Positions 11,277 to 26,200 of a stretch of DNA of 64,000 bases are shown here, piece by piece. The notes under the pieces were generated by a model. It searched no databases. It was not told where the DNA came from and saw only the letters and a list, made by a program, of their open reading frames with translations. Location: positions 744,001 through 808,000 of the forward strand of contig CM055607.1 in assembly GCA_029379385.1 (NCBI GenBank), written 5' to 3'. This DNA is from Quillaja saponaria (taxonomy: Eukaryota; Streptophyta; Magnoliopsida; Fabales; Quillajaceae). Both the position numbers and the translations under genes were made by a program. Numbering within the stretch: the stretch's first letter is position 1; each line of letters opens with the position of its first letter.

Positions 11277-12235
11277 TGACAACACAGATAGTTTTCTATT
11301 TTAAATTTTGTTAGTATTAATTGTTCAATTGATTTTGCTTAGTGTATTCACTTTTTTTTTCTTTCCTTGTTTGAGATTTTACTAAGCTACTTTGTCTCAT
11401 GATTTAATACAAGATTTTTATTTTTATTTTCTAACGAAGTATTTTTAAAATACATGTTAATTTAACATAGATGAATATAGTGCATCACAATTAACAAATT
11501 GTTTTTTTTTTTAATAATTGTATTTATTGTACACAATAATTTTAATACGTCTTTTTACGAGCGACTGGTTTTATTTGTTTCTTTGTATAGTCTTTTGAAG
11601 GGAGGGATATTGAAGATACATTATTTTTGTATAGCAACTTGCAATCAAATGTGAAGTATTAATTAACAATGCAAATGTCATACAATAAAACTGCTTTATA
11701 TGTTCCATTTGTTTTAGCATAATAAAAAAAATAAAAAATATGTCCCATTTGCATTGATGTTGCACAACTTGCATGTGGGTACGTGGAATTAAAAGAAGAA
11801 ACTACAAGCAGAAAGCTATAAATTAATTATGGCTAAGTTGACTACTAAATTGTTTACAAAAATATTGAATTTATGATGGATAAGTATTGTTAATTAATTA
11901 GCATAAGATCACCATCTATACAAGCCATCTTTGATCAGTAATTAAAACCATTAGTCAACTGTGAATGGTTGATATTAACTGTGATAACGATTGTTTATAT
12001 TTTAATAATTTTATATTTATAATATTCATTAGATTTTGACTTAATCTTTTCATTGTTGGTGGTGTTCGGACCTAATATTCTTTGATTTGAAAATCTCTTA
12101 AAAAATATAATATATGTTAAGAGGGGGGAAATTTGGTTCAGGTCCACTAAACTCTTCCTAATAGTTGGTTCAAATCAATTCTGATTTCACATAAATACCA
12201 AAATAAATCAAGGGCCTTCTTGGGAAGTTGGCTAT

Positions 12236-13526
12236 AATAAAGTTTCATAGGCAATTTGGTTCAAGCTTTTTTTATAGAAGTCGGCCCACAGTTTTATTTA
12301 TAATTCAGTGGGCTCGAACCAGCTTGACTCTCATTATATTTAGTGGATTGGGCTAGGATCTTATATAAATAACATAGTGTTCAACTTGCCTTGTGATAAT
12401 TAACATTTGTTTGTAGAATAATTATACCAAAAAAGGAAAAAGAAAATAACATTTGTTTCTAGAAATGTTTAGTAAAGTGTTGGAGAAAGTTTGTTTGGCA
12501 TGGTAAGAAGTTGTAATTATTTTATTGATATTTTAAATTTAAATATTCTTAAAAATATTTTGAGAAGTAAAATTTTCTTAAATTTTTTAATCCTACATAA
12601 ATCACATATATTTGACCGGACAAAAAAAATAATTAGTCGAGAAGTAACTAATATAAACATACGTAACTATTGAAATGATATTTTTTTGAAAATTAATTTA
12701 TTGTTATGCTTTAGATTTTGTATTTACAGTTTCTCTGTTGAATATATAAAAAAAGTTAAAAATTATCTTGTTAATTTGTATGAACTCATTTTAACTTTAC
12801 AATGAATTTCCACTTACCGAAAAAATAAAATAAAATCAATCGTTACTTTTTATGCTCTAAATTATTTATTAAATGTGCCAAAACATTATCCCACTTTTAT
12901 CTATAATCTATTGGTAAAAAATATTACAAATTTTTTATTTATAAAATCTTAACAATGCCTTTAGACTTGTTAAAAAAATTCTATAACACTTTAACTCATT
13001 TAATTAAAAATCATGATGATTAGTGTTATAATGATATATGTCATTTTTTTATTTATTAAATATATTGACTATTAATTTATAAATTTAATAAATGATGGTA
13101 GTGAATTATAAATCTGAATTTAAGTTTTCAAGTTTAAAATTGTTCATTTTCCATGATTCTTTTTTCTAAAAATACTTCTATTGTAATAAATACAATTCAA
13201 GATCAATATAATAACATACACACAATGATGTTTCAAGGTAAAAATGTGAAAGGGGTTGGCGTGATTTTGACAAAGAAATAATAAAGAAGTAGTGAAGGAT
13301 GATTTGGAAAACAGAAAGAGATGTGGAAGTTGGCAAGTGTCAACCACTCGCTCGTTTGCTTAAAATAGGCAAACTACAAAGTATGGCTGCTAATGAATAG
13401 TGGCGAGAGGCAAGAGGCAACGACAGTGGTCTTGTGCTCCACGCTTGTATATTTTCCAAAAGTCTCTTTCCTAATTCATTTTAGTTCGAGACCAAAGGCC
13501 CTGGTCATTCTCTTCTTTCCTCAAAA
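12236..13526. other. AT-rich intergenic DNA before the dioxygenase
   Basis: No coding signal. The last 150 bp before the ATG at 13527 are less AT-rich and should contain the dioxygenase promoter; 'aaaatagg' near 13363 is a weak TATA-like candidate. This upstream part is not present in the second copy at 44 kb. Confidence 0.4.
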
Positions 13527-16500
13527 ATGGGAAACCATAGCATAGAAGGCGTTGAAGCAAAAGAATTCTCAGTTCTCAATTGTATCGATCTCTCTAATCC
13601 TGACATTAACAATTCCGTTTCTCTGCTCAAACAGGTTCTTCTTCAATTTCCCAACATGTTTATGTTAATTTTTAAAGTTGGGTACTTCGATATTTGTTGA
13701 ATCTTAAGCTTTATACTTTTTGATAATATCTGGGTTGTAGGCATGCTTGGACTCTGGGTTTTTCTATGTTGTTAATCACGGAATAAGCCAAGAATTCATG
13801 GACGAAGTTTTTTCCCAAAGCAAGAGACTTTTTAAACTTCCATTAAGCCAGAAAATGAAGCTTCTTAGGAATGAAAAACATCGGGGCTATACCCCTGTTC
13901 TCGATGAGCTCCTTGATCCTGAAAATCAAGTTCACGGTTTGTTATTTTACCAGTTCATTGAATTTCTCATGTGGACACTACTGCTATTTAGTCTTTCTTG
14001 CTTCTGATTTTTCCCCCTCTTTTATTGAACGGTATTAAGTAGGAGATTATAAAGAAGGATATTATATTGGAGTTGAAGTAGCTGGGGATGACCCAGAAGC
14101 GCAAAAGCCATTTTACGGTCCCAATGTTTGGCCTGCAGAAGGTGAACTAAGTTGATTTATTGGCTCGCAATTGTTAGTTTTTTGTTAGGAATATCTAATT
14201 TGTTTCTTGCTGTGCATGGTCATCTAGTGTAAGTTACTGAATCTTTATATTCTCTTATCTTTTTATCTAAACTTCTGTTGTCATTTAGATTTTTTGCCGG
14301 GATGGAGGGAGACTATGGAGAAATTTCACCGAGAAACAATGTAAGTTAAACTGAAGTTATTATTATGGAGCTTTATTAGTGTTTTGCAAAACATAACAAA
14401 TATTTTTGGTGTGGGGGAGAAAAATGGAGGAAACTACCTTCTTACATTCCCACATCCTAGCAAGCAAATGAGGAATTTATTTACCAAATATATATGTGCG
14501 TCAAATGTTTGGTGTTTACCCCAAAGCATGTGACATATCTATCTTTTTTCTTGTTTCCTCCTTCTCAATTTGGATACAGAAAAGTGGGCAAAGCAGTTGC
14601 AAGGATCATAGCCCTTGCACTTGATTTGGATGTTGATTTCTTTGATAAGCCAGAAATGCTAGGTGAGGCTATTGCAACTTTGCGCTTGCTACACTATGCA
14701 GGTACATTTAAATTATTAGTCTTGGCACGCATGTCATACCTTGCTCATTGTACAGTAATATAAATCCAATCATTGGGTTCATTTCTTTTCTGTTTAGGTC
14801 AAATTTCTAATCCCTCACAGGGAATATATGGAGCTGGAGCTCATTCGGACTTTGGTTTGATTACCCTATTAGCTACGGATGATGTCTTAGGTCTCCAAGT
14901 AAGAAGCCTCTGAAAATTCTCTTCATATTACCAATATTTTGCACATTAGAATAGTTACTGCAATTTTTTGAATTTATTGCAGATATGCAGAGATAAAGAT
15001 GCTAAACCTCAGACATGGGAGTATGTTGCTCCATTAAAAGGGTGAGCCCCTACGAGCATAATTAATATGTTTTCTGCAGATAATCTCTTTCAGTTATTCT
15101 GTTGCTATGTCAAATTGCTACTCAACTAAATAATTTTTATGTAACTCCCAAGTATATAATGATATTAATGGTAATGGATGCAAGCAATTTAATAAATGAT
15201 GACATATAATATGACAGACAGCAGGCTGAAAAAGAATTGACGAAAGCTTCATAATAATTTCACTACTGTATAATAATAGTAAGTTATCACATTTTTCAGT
15301 GTTGTGAACATTTAAATTGCACCATGTAAGTTCTTTATCATCAACTTGCGTGCTAACTATATACATTCTACTTAGCTTCATGTAGGACATATAGTATGAT
15401 GAATTTCTTGTTAACTTTAGCATTGTAGATATATTCATGGTCGATTTTCACGAACTGAAATTCATTTCTGATGGTATACTTGCCAGTTCATTTATAGTGA
15501 ATCTAGGAGACATGCTGGAGCGCTGGAGCAATGGTGTCTTCAAGTAAGTATCTATTTTGGTGGGAATTTGCTTCGCAATTGCTCTGCTATTCACGTGAAC
15601 TAGTTTTTCCGTTATTCACTTAAACTATTTACATTTGCTGTCAGGGCTGATTGCTATTTGCTATCTATCATGGTCTTTGTGAAAGTATGCTTTGTTGTCC
15701 TCACTTTTGAATATCTCTTTTACTCATTTCATAATCAAAATCCTTTTGCTTTTGCATTTGTCCTCAGGTCTACATTGCACAGAGTTCTAGGAAATGAACA
15801 AGATAGATATTCTGTAAGTCACTATTCACCCTTTTTTTCCTTCTTCATTTTTTGGATTATTTATAGAAATGTAATTTTGTTGAACATTTATGATCATATT
15901 GTCAAAAGGTTTATCTCTGATGGCCCACTTTGATTGTCTTTTTATTTAAAAAAAAAACTTATTTCTTTTATCTGTCTACTGCAATGGTGAAGCCACTTGA
16001 CAAATCACTATTTCTATTTAAAGCGGACTGATCAACCTTTATTTTCTGTAGTCGCCAGTATCAGGAAGTTGATTTGTACCTCAATCTCTGCATGAGTGCA
16101 TCAAAGTCTGTTGTTCCTAAGCTACCAAATATCAGCTGGACAGTCTTCTATAAATGATTTCTTCTATTGGCTTGCCATAACCTTCAAGTTGCTATCATCG
16201 TTTCTCTTACTTGTTATGACTTTTGAGAAAGAATAAAACTGATATGAATTTTATTTCTTATGAATCTTGCTGAGATATTTCTTTGCCAGTTTTCGGACAC
16301 ATATCCTCTACATAGTTGGCCTGAATTGTTAAGTTTTGGTATCTCTGTGATTAAGAATTTTCTGTTTCCCTTAGATCATCAATCAAAATACATTGTGGTT
16401 TATTATCATTTCTTTCTTGGTCTTCCGTGGCAGATTGCATACTTTCTGGAACCAAGTCATGACTGTCTTGTTGAGTGCCTGCCAACCTGCAAGTCAGAAA

Positions 16501-16965
16501 CTAATCCTCCCAAGTAAGTCGAGGCCATCGTATGATTTAGGCAGCATGATTAAAATTGTAATTTCAACTACCTTGTATGCTGTGCATGTATGGAGGCAAG
16601 TGGGTACCATAGCGTGGTTTATATGTTCTGCTGTCTTATATTTCGAGGGTTAATCACTGGTTATGAGAATTTTCTATTGAGTTACATGGTCATGTTCGGC
16701 AAATTTTCCTTGATCAGATTATCCCAAAATTTATGCGGGCAAATAGGTAGCAGTCAAGCAATTAATATTTATGTGTAGAATTTAAAATATGAAAAAGATC
16801 TTGTTTTCATACACTTTAAATCTTATGCTCCTCTGCACTATACATCTTTATGGCAGGTTTCCCCCTATCGTATGTCGGGATTACATGAACCAACGGTATA
16901 AGGACACTCATGCTGATTTGAAGACATACAACGGCGGCTTGAATTTACCAGCAGATACATCATAA
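13527..16965 (+). CDS. 2-oxoglutarate/Fe(II)-dependent dioxygenase, AT1G35190-like (hxnY-type)
   Basis: Eleven exons join in frame with GT-AG borders: 13527-13634, 13741-13936, 14043-14141, 14289-14340, 14580-14701, 14798-14898, 14983-15041, 15487-15543, 15768-15813, 16434-16513 and 16857-16965, giving 1029 nt and 342 aa. The N-terminal DIOX_N region has GFFYVVNHGIS and the family-typical KHRGYTPVLDELLDPENQ. The double-stranded beta-helix has the iron ligands His208 and Asp210 (GAHSDFG) and His269 (STLHRVL), with Arg278 in RYS for 2-oxoglutarate. Length and motifs fit the Arabidopsis AT1G35190 group, soluble oxidases of unknown or varied small-molecule substrate. Its 3' end faces the RDR stop 298 bp away. 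All ligands are present, so it is likely functional. The exact substrate is not inferable. Confidence 0.93.
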
Positions 16966-17262
16966 CTTTATCTCCTCCAAAGATCTCATAAGAGAATACG
17001 ATCCACTAACTAAATGTTTAGTTATACATAATGTTTCAACTCCTTGAGTTCACATTTTCCAGATATACATACATGCATACATAAAAAAAGGACTTGGACA
17101 TTTGCACCAATATACAGGTAAACCATGGCCTAGAAAGCAGTCAAATCATCGGAAAAAACTAACAAAACCATTACTCTACAGATCGATGCGGGAGGATTCC
17201 TACCACTATACAATTGTAGGTGGCACTGCTGGTTGTCCATTGGCTGCCACTACAACAGTATG

Positions 17263-20200
17263 TTACCAACAAAACATCTCCCGCAGCACAGAAGGGTGAC
17301 ATGTTAGAAGTCTATCACCATGTTTTGCAGCGTAAAGCTTCAAAAGAGCTGAACCTGCAACCTTCCAAGCAAATTTACATTTTTCCACTCCCGCATGCTT
17401 GGCATAGTCGTAGGTGATGTTATATATTGCGAGAGCCTCATTATATATTCCTTCCATGCTTTTTGAGCTTACCTCCAACTCATCAGCTTCATACAATATC
17501 TATGCAAAAAAGACAATTAACAAAGTTACACAGGTGGCTTATATATATATATAGCTAGACAGTTACAAGACATTCCCATCCGCAGATTGCTGTTTTCACC
17601 AAATGAAAGATGTACGATCATAAAAACAACATAAATCATTAACTTACCTTCTTGTACTTCTTTATCACACCATCTTTGATCTCTCGATTATCATGCTGAC
17701 ATGCATTTTTCATATCCTCCCTATATTTTATGTAGAGTGTACCCCACTTGTCCAAGCAAGATTTAGGCAGTTCGATGTCAAAGCTTGGAAGTTTTTTAAC
17801 TTCTATTAGCATACAGAAAGAATGAGAGAGAAGAGTCAAATTATCACAAAAGGCAAGAAATCAAATATTATGTAGTATGGAAAATCAAATTTGCATGTCA
17901 ATGGAGCAAACATTAATCCAAAACTAAAAGTAAAACTTGCTATTACTTTTTTTTCTAGACAATATTTACCTTTAGTCAATTGCTGGTCAGTTTGAAAAGA
18001 CACGACTCTATCATAAATTTTTCCTAGGACGGAGGTTGAGTAAAATGAACTATCCCTTTCCATGTAATGTGGAAACATGTCTACCTTCAACTTTTTAGGA
18101 ACGTCAACCTGCAAGCAAGTTCCAAAAATATGTCTGACTGAAGTTGGAAAAGAGACTAGTCAACACAGACCCTGGGCTGGTCAATGTAAAAATTGAATAT
18201 TGATACTGGAAGAGCACTTTGGTGCAATAGCCCCGAGTATCATAGACGCATGTTATAGACAAGTTGACTTAAGCCAATGATCATGAATAAGTTGTTCCTG
18301 CCAACAGTTATACACTCATTGCCTCGTTATGTTGTCTTCTTTTGATAATATCATCTCTAAAAGTTGTTAAATCTTTCAGTTACTTATTATTCAATCAGAA
18401 ATAGCATATTTGTCTCCTTCCCATACAATTGACATGCACTGAACTTGTCCTTCAGTGGAATCTGGAAGCCCTCGGGTAAGTCCATCGGTAACTAAAGCAG
18501 CACCAAAGGTTTTGACAGCGAAGGGCATTGTGAGATCCAAAAAGGCTCGACAGCACAAATAATATCATAGCATCCAACTGACATATTTATGATCTAGTAT
18601 TTCCCGGTTAGAAACTGATGAAAAGGTACACAACTAACCTTTCTTCCTCCTTTTTTTGGAGCATCCAGAGCCTCATAGTATAAGTCAATCAACTTAAATA
18701 ATTTTTTCTTCACGCACTCTTGTTCTTCCATAGAAACATTCTTGGGAGTTAAAATTCGATCCATTAGTGCTACCCAGCTTCCAGCAGCCTCAGCTACCGC
18801 ATAACTGAAATTAGTTCACATTTTTAAGTAGCATCATGGAACCAAAATGACTGAGTTCTTAGAAATCCACATCAACTATTTTGCATATAAAAACTACAGA
18901 TTTTGGGACCAAGATATCTTCTATGATAGATAACTAACATAGATCCATCTTTGCTTCTAAGGTCTAAGACATAAGAGGTGGAGTTTCTTAGGTTAATGCA
19001 TAGTTCATATGATCACATCTTCAAGAGTAATAAATAAACATGTCGGTCTAATATACAAGATTCATTTTTTCTGTCACAGAATATTCGAGATCTAACAATC
19101 AAATGGCATTCCGATAGCCAAAGTCCAATCAAATTTTTGAAAACAAGAATTTGTAAACTAGGCCATTCCTTTGGTTGCATATATAGCAGGAACAACATAA
19201 AACAGGTCTACTTTTTAACTTAATTGTGTACCTGGGTTGAAACCTAGTTGACAAGAATAGTTCAAAGAGTTCTTCTTCAAGTTTCTCATCTGAAGGCAAT
19301 CTAACTTCCCTCGAATTGACATCACCCACATTACTAGTTACAGAATTCGGCATCCATGGCTCACTCCTTTTGAAATGCGCTAATAGCTGAAACAATGCAA
19401 CATAGAACTGATCACTTTCAAAAGTGTTTCAAGTTCGACAGAAAATTACATGACGACAAAAATTGTGATAAAATTACTCGATGTTTATTATGAAAATCTA
19501 GTTTTCTTACATAGGTTTGGAAATTTTTATGTCATTCCAATATAATCATCATCAGTATCAAACAAAGCTGAAGAAGAAAAAGTTGAAAAACTTCTTAGTA
19601 TGTCATGCCTCAGACAGAACTATCAAGAACGGAAATAGTATGTTGATGCACAATGTTATGGAGAAAAACTAACTATATTCCTTACTATTTTACTAAAGTT
19701 GAGCGTAATGGCTTTTCAAAAGTGTTACCATTTCAGTTCCATGTAATGTTAATTCAAAGTGCACAACACACATCTGTACTATATCTTCTGTGCACAAAAT
19801 GCAAATTTTTGGTGTATCTACTATTAACATTATTCCTAATCCCGTTGCATTACTAAGATCGGATTAATATATCTATTTCTTCACAAGCATCCAACATGCT
19901 GATTTAGGGACTCAATAGTCCTGAAGATTTAAGACAAATCAAAAACTAACACAAGATGCAACACTGTTGATGTTAATCTTATCAGACTGCAGGAATGGTA
20001 TCAAGTTTTATTCATTCTGTACTGGTTATAGAGCTCCTAATTGGCATATAATTTTAATAACGATAAACCTGAATCAATCTACACATGTAGCAAATAAAAC
20101 CACAACGACTTGACCAGTATGGCCAAATACTTTTGGCCTATAGAATTCAAGAGAAAGTGAAGATTGTTTCTCTACTTATATGCATCGCCCATCCATAAAG

Positions 20201-23200
20201 CAAGACATCAAAGCAGGAAGACAGATGAAAATGCCGACCAGTAATCTGATCACAAGAAATTGAATATCATCAATCGGTTGTGGTAGAGTGGGACAGAAAA
20301 GTAACAATTACTTGTAGGTCTGATTATTATATTCTCAGATTGCAATGACCGTCAAAAGATTTCTCGAGTGGAATGTAACTATAGAAGTAGTAGATACTAG
20401 ATAATAAGTGTTTGCTGTCTAATATTACAGGTATGGCAAAGAATAAGCATGAAGAAGCATTTCATAAGCTCAGAATTAACCCTACAATTGCCCAAAATAG
20501 GTGGTTGACTGCATAAATGTCAAAAACGATTTCTTAGGGAATCATTTTAAAATTCAAAAACAAACCACAAGGGAAGAATATCACATATTTAGAATTACAA
20601 AGTAAACATAATAAAGTAAAAAGTTGGGAGCACATGCTTTAAGTAAGATTACAGAATTAAGATGCAAATAAAGGCTTTTGTTCCAACGGCATATGTAAAG
20701 CTGACCTGAGAGTTTTTACAAACCCAATACATATCACCGTCAAAGTCTCCACCTGCTATTTCATCACCAATGGATCTTGAACCCACACAAGGGAAGAATA
20801 TCGCATATTTAGAATTTCCCACGTAGGATTCTAACTTACTCACATAGGTGGCTTGGCAAACATGAATGTCACCTATGTGTAAACCAGGATTTCGGTACAC
20901 CATAACCTCTCCGTTAAGTTGTCCATGTTCCCTACAAAAATAAGAGGCCAAAGTGAAAGTATAAATAATAGAAATGCCCTTACTGACTGTCACTAAACTT
21001 GTAATATAAAGAGAAAAGAACTTAACTACTTACAATTAAATACAAAAGATTGTATATCCATATAGTGTCATAGAAAAACATCAAACCTTGGACTATTATC
21101 AGTACAGCTTCTAAAGCCAAAACAATTCTCTGAAAAAACTTGTATTGAGAAGGAACTTGATAAACAATCTCAAACTCCGACATACAAATAACAGTTGGTA
21201 GACAGTGCCAAGTATATCAAGGGGATGCTAAAATAAAGTAATGTTAAGTATATCAAACTAAAACAAGTATGCTTGCATGTTAAAATACGACAGACATTAG
21301 ACAACGTCGAGGGGATATGCAAACAGTTTTTGCTGGCCTTAGGTAAACATGCCAGTAGTAAGAAACGAACTTGATAATTTAAGTCAAATAGTGGTAGTAG
21401 CAGCCCCAACAAACCCAACACATTTAGCTATCAAATAAGAAAATACTAATGTAGTTTTTAGAATAATGATCCAATATTGTATAGGATTGAAGAAGTTTTT
21501 ATCACCAAAATGATGTTCATAATATAGAAAAGTGAAAGCATACCAACAATGATACTTACATAATGATACAAACTTCATCTCTTTTAAGGAGTCCAGTGGG
21601 ATCAACAGTCCCCATTAAATAGAAGCAGTTGGGTACATGAAGCTTTCCTCCTTTCAAACTCTTGAATTCCTCCGTCTGCAATATAGACAGATGATGTTGC
21701 ACATATGATTCATCCAGAGGTACCCCGGATAAGATCATTGTGGCTACTTGGAAATCATCAAGCTCACCATAGTTAATTGCCACTGAAAGTAGAACAAACA
21801 AATGAAGGAAACGCACCAAAGAGGAGATCAGAATACTTAGAGAAGCAAATAAAATGGACCAGAATCTCAACAAGGATCCTCTACTGATGAGCTTTGGAGA
21901 AAACAAATAACATAGTACTAAAATTTAATAAAAGAAATTACAGTGATCTTAGCAGCCACAAACTTTAACAGAATTACCTCTCAGTGCTTTATGCTTATTC
22001 AAGCGAACACCACGAGCATCTGCCAAAGCATTGTTAAGTATATCCATGAAATATTCGTCTGGGACTCCTCCATAGCTTAAAAGCGCAATCAAGTTTCTAG
22101 ATAAAAAAGCTCTCTTTGGTTGATTGCTGAAAGATGTAAATCTAAACATTAGGAACAAAGATATTTAAAAAGAACAAAGAAAAATACGTGAGCAAGTGAC
22201 AATACCTTGTTCCAACTATTTCCATTGAACTTACAGTTTCAACATTGGAACTATTTGGATCAATATCAATTTTCACCATTGAAGGACGAACCTGAATTGT
22301 CTTATGAGGAAGCTGTATAATATAATATTACTATTAAAAGTATCATTTGTATGTAGAATAAATAATTATTCACAGAAATTCATCAAGTGAAATATAAAAT
22401 GTCAATCCTAAGTTAATTACAAAAAAAAGGATTAACTGAACGCAGTGACATTTACTTCAAGAGATCAACATGTATAAAATGTGAGTAAATATCATAATGT
22501 GTACACATATCATCATTCCAACTTAACCAAGATGACAAACATAAACTTCAATTAGCAGGTCAAATTTAAATTTCAACTACCACGTAAAACAAAACAAGAA
22601 TGATAGGGTGCCATTCTGATTTATTGCAAAACAGATGTTGCATGTGGATTGATACCCAGAAGATCATTTGAGCAATAGTATTGAATTAAAAAGATGCTCA
22701 CTACCAAAGAGGGAATATTTTGAAGTGGTATCTACTAGAATTAACAGATAAGTTTATTATATTCTTATATGCCTCCTTGCAAATTTGTTTTATCCTTAGA
22801 TCCATGCCCTCATGTAAAAGAGTACCATGATTTTCAAAACAATGCCATCTAATAAAAGTCCCCCTCATTTAGTCAACCAAGTCTTCTAGGACTAATCTGA
22901 TATGAACAATTTATTATCATATTTGGCTCATCTCATCCATTATTGTATACAAACGCACTTCTGACTTAATCTTTGTCCGTTTCCGGAACTCAGAAGACTA
23001 CTTTGACAGTGCACACAAAACAAGAAGATAGTAAAAAGATTATGAAAATAGCAAGCTTCAGTTTAGAATTTAAACTACTTGACTTTCTGCAAAAGAAGGG
23101 ATCAGTAAATACTAATCAACCAAAAAACCCTTCAAACTATATAAATACATGTTATCTGTAAGATTATTAGCATTAGCAAATAGTAACTAGACAAATGTAC

Positions 23201-26200
23201 CTCTTTGTTTAGTAAAACAGTGCCCTTAATAGCGCAACCTTTGTGAAAGAGACGGAACTGGATCAGCAAGGGCTAGGGAGGAGAGGGAAAAAAGAAAATT
23301 TTAAAAGATAGTCCATTTCTAGTATAAAGAATACATAATTGCAACCTCCAAAACAGGCAGAGATAGAAGAATATACCGGTTCCCGAGTAGTCAAAGCCTC
23401 AAGTTCATTCTGATTAGAGACAAACTTCAGTGTCAGAAGGACTGTGATGAGGGATTGTATAAAGAAAAATCATACTTGTATAATATTCAATCTAGGAAAA
23501 CCCCACACAAAATAATTAACTCAATGAGGTTGATAAAGAATTATGGATTCAACTTTTACATACCAGCAAAGCACTGATTTCAGACATTGCAATGATCCTG
23601 AAATTCTTGGTGTCTTGAATAGCCTTAATTAATTTTGAACATAATTCATGTTCTCAAGTTTGGTGGTGGGCTGCTGATTCTTTTTATTTGAGTTTCCTTC
23701 CTTATTTCTACAGAATTCAGAGGTATTTTGGGGATATCCAGATACTTTAAGACAGATCTCCCACTGTAATCATCATTCCAGCAATTGAACTTTCCTAGCA
23801 GTGCTAAGTAGTATTTTGGGGGGATCTTAACACTTTCTAAATTAGGAGTCCATGTCCCACGAGGACTATACATGGTTGTAGCCCAAGTTTGGGGATCATC
23901 AGTTCATGATGAAATCTATATCAGATATGCTCCTCCGGTATCGTTGCTCAAAGCCAATCTCCAGGTGTGATACCTTAAAAACCTATTACTTAAGCCTATG
24001 TTGTGTATTCTATTAATTCTGCTTTCCTACTTACATTTCTGCAAGTATGTTCAATTATTGAGTTTACCCAGACATTATTGAACATGTATTAACGTTTAAA
24101 TTACATAATAATTTAAACAGCCTTCCTTGGCACCCAAGCTAACCTACAGCTAAGATTGATGTTCTGGGATAACATAACAGCTTCGTGGTATGAAAACCAT
24201 CTACGTAACAGAAAGACAAAGTTACTAAATAACCAAAATGCCAAAAAGGCAAAAAATGATCACACATCAACTGAACTTCTTCATGATGCAAATAATATCG
24301 GGAAAACCAAAATTGCAAACCTTAATGATTTCATGCTTGGTGCTCTTTCCTTTTGTTACTTTCCGTGGGCAGAGCAAAGCTAAATCCTCCGATATGAAAC
24401 CAGTTCCATCAGTATGTATACGAGGTTCCCCATTATGGTACACAAGGTCACCATTTTCTTCCTACAAAATTACACAAGAAAAGGTTATACGATGACTTGA
24501 AATTTATGTACATAAAAAATGATTGGATGCAAACAATGATTTTACCTTGCAAAATATTTCCGGAATTTTTTGAATATTCACAGATGCCAAATCAACATCT
24601 AAGGTTATGGTCTTTGACAGCACGAGACTAAACCTGAATTCACAAAGTTAGCATATCTGAACAATTGAGGAGTAAAAAACTTACATGTACGACTAAAAAA
24701 GATAGTCTATGCATCAATACTCAGTACCATACCTAGCCATATACTCAGCCACATTAGGTAAAGTGTGTGCTCGCATAAACATACACCTTGCCTCAGAAAC
24801 CGTCTTATTAGAAAGAATATAGGACCTGCCCTTATCGATAGAAGCAGAAGATTCCATTCGTACAAAATAACATTTGACGGATGATGTTCTGGAATCTTTC
24901 TGCTTTCCTTCTTTTCCTCCATCTTTAAACACTACTCAATCAGTAAGAGTACATATGCATGCATCAGGTTTGTTAAGCCAAAAGTCAAGGCGAATTACAT
25001 ATTCAAAATTTAGGAACACATTGTGCATGTCAGCAACAACCAAACTGTAAGTTGAACAATAAAACATGCAACGACCAGATACAGGATCTGATAAGATAAA
25101 ATTGTATGCTACACTTTGGCTCAACATTCATCCCATTTGTAATCATGTTTTAGTGAATGCATTTCAAATCCCTTTCATAGCTACAATCTAACAGAATATT
25201 CAAAGGGCTATACCTGCAAGTACGTGTCTAATTGAAACTTGTTCACTCCTTAGGTTCATTGTTGAACTAGGGAAATAATAGCAATAAACAAAAGAGACTA
25301 CTAAAGAGTAGATTTATAATTGAAAAGGACAAGCTTATTTCTAACAAGAAAGAGCAAGGGGGGAGGATAGAGAAGTTCTCCCTTTTTTATTCTTCTTAAT
25401 TTGTTAATGCGAGTAGAAACTCCTTGTGGTTGACTGTTGCTAATGACCAAGCTACCAATAGCAATAAACTTAAATGTGATTTTTAATTTGTTCAAATGAG
25501 AAGGTAAGTGCATGCATCAAATGCTCTTTTTTTTATACAGACACACTATGCATACATGAAATGGAATATGTTCCTAGCATGCCAATGTTTTCACAGTACT
25601 TAAAGTAAAGATGCTCCTGATTTTAGATTGACCATGACGAACTCAGGGTCCACATAAGATATTTCAAGATCTTAATCTGAAATTAAAATAAGTACTAACA
25701 TGTTAGTTTATTCTGGGTAATTTTCATAATTGTTTTCTATTTAACATAGGATAGAAAATTACGTGTAAGTAGGTAATAGTCTGGACTGATTCAGTTAGAA
25801 ATAACGAGGAATAGAGATTTTTGTAAGCATTGGAGTTGAAATTTATAAATCATTCAACCACCAATTCACTTTCTAAATTGGATCCAAATGTGTATAGTAT
25901 GTACTATGTGGTTGATGATCATTAAATTTTACAACTTACCACAAGATCATAAGAAAAAAAGTGATGAGAAGCGAGATTGAGATATACATACAAGTTGCAG
26001 TACCAAGACAATTGTTTAAGAAAATGATTACCAAAAAAACGATAACGACGCAAACCAACAAGAATCCCTTTTTCTCCAAGCTTCCTATAATGCGCATTAT
26101 AATCCTGGGAACTGGTTGTCAAACTCCTTCCATTAACATTCCCAGCAAACTTAACAATTAATACATTGTCATCGCCTAAAGCCTTTTGTAGTAGGGTTCT

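Noticed and set aside
21170..21605. Leu-rich minus-strand open frames between RDR exons
   Set aside because: They lie in an intron, start at no splice site, and the sister copy has deletions across them.
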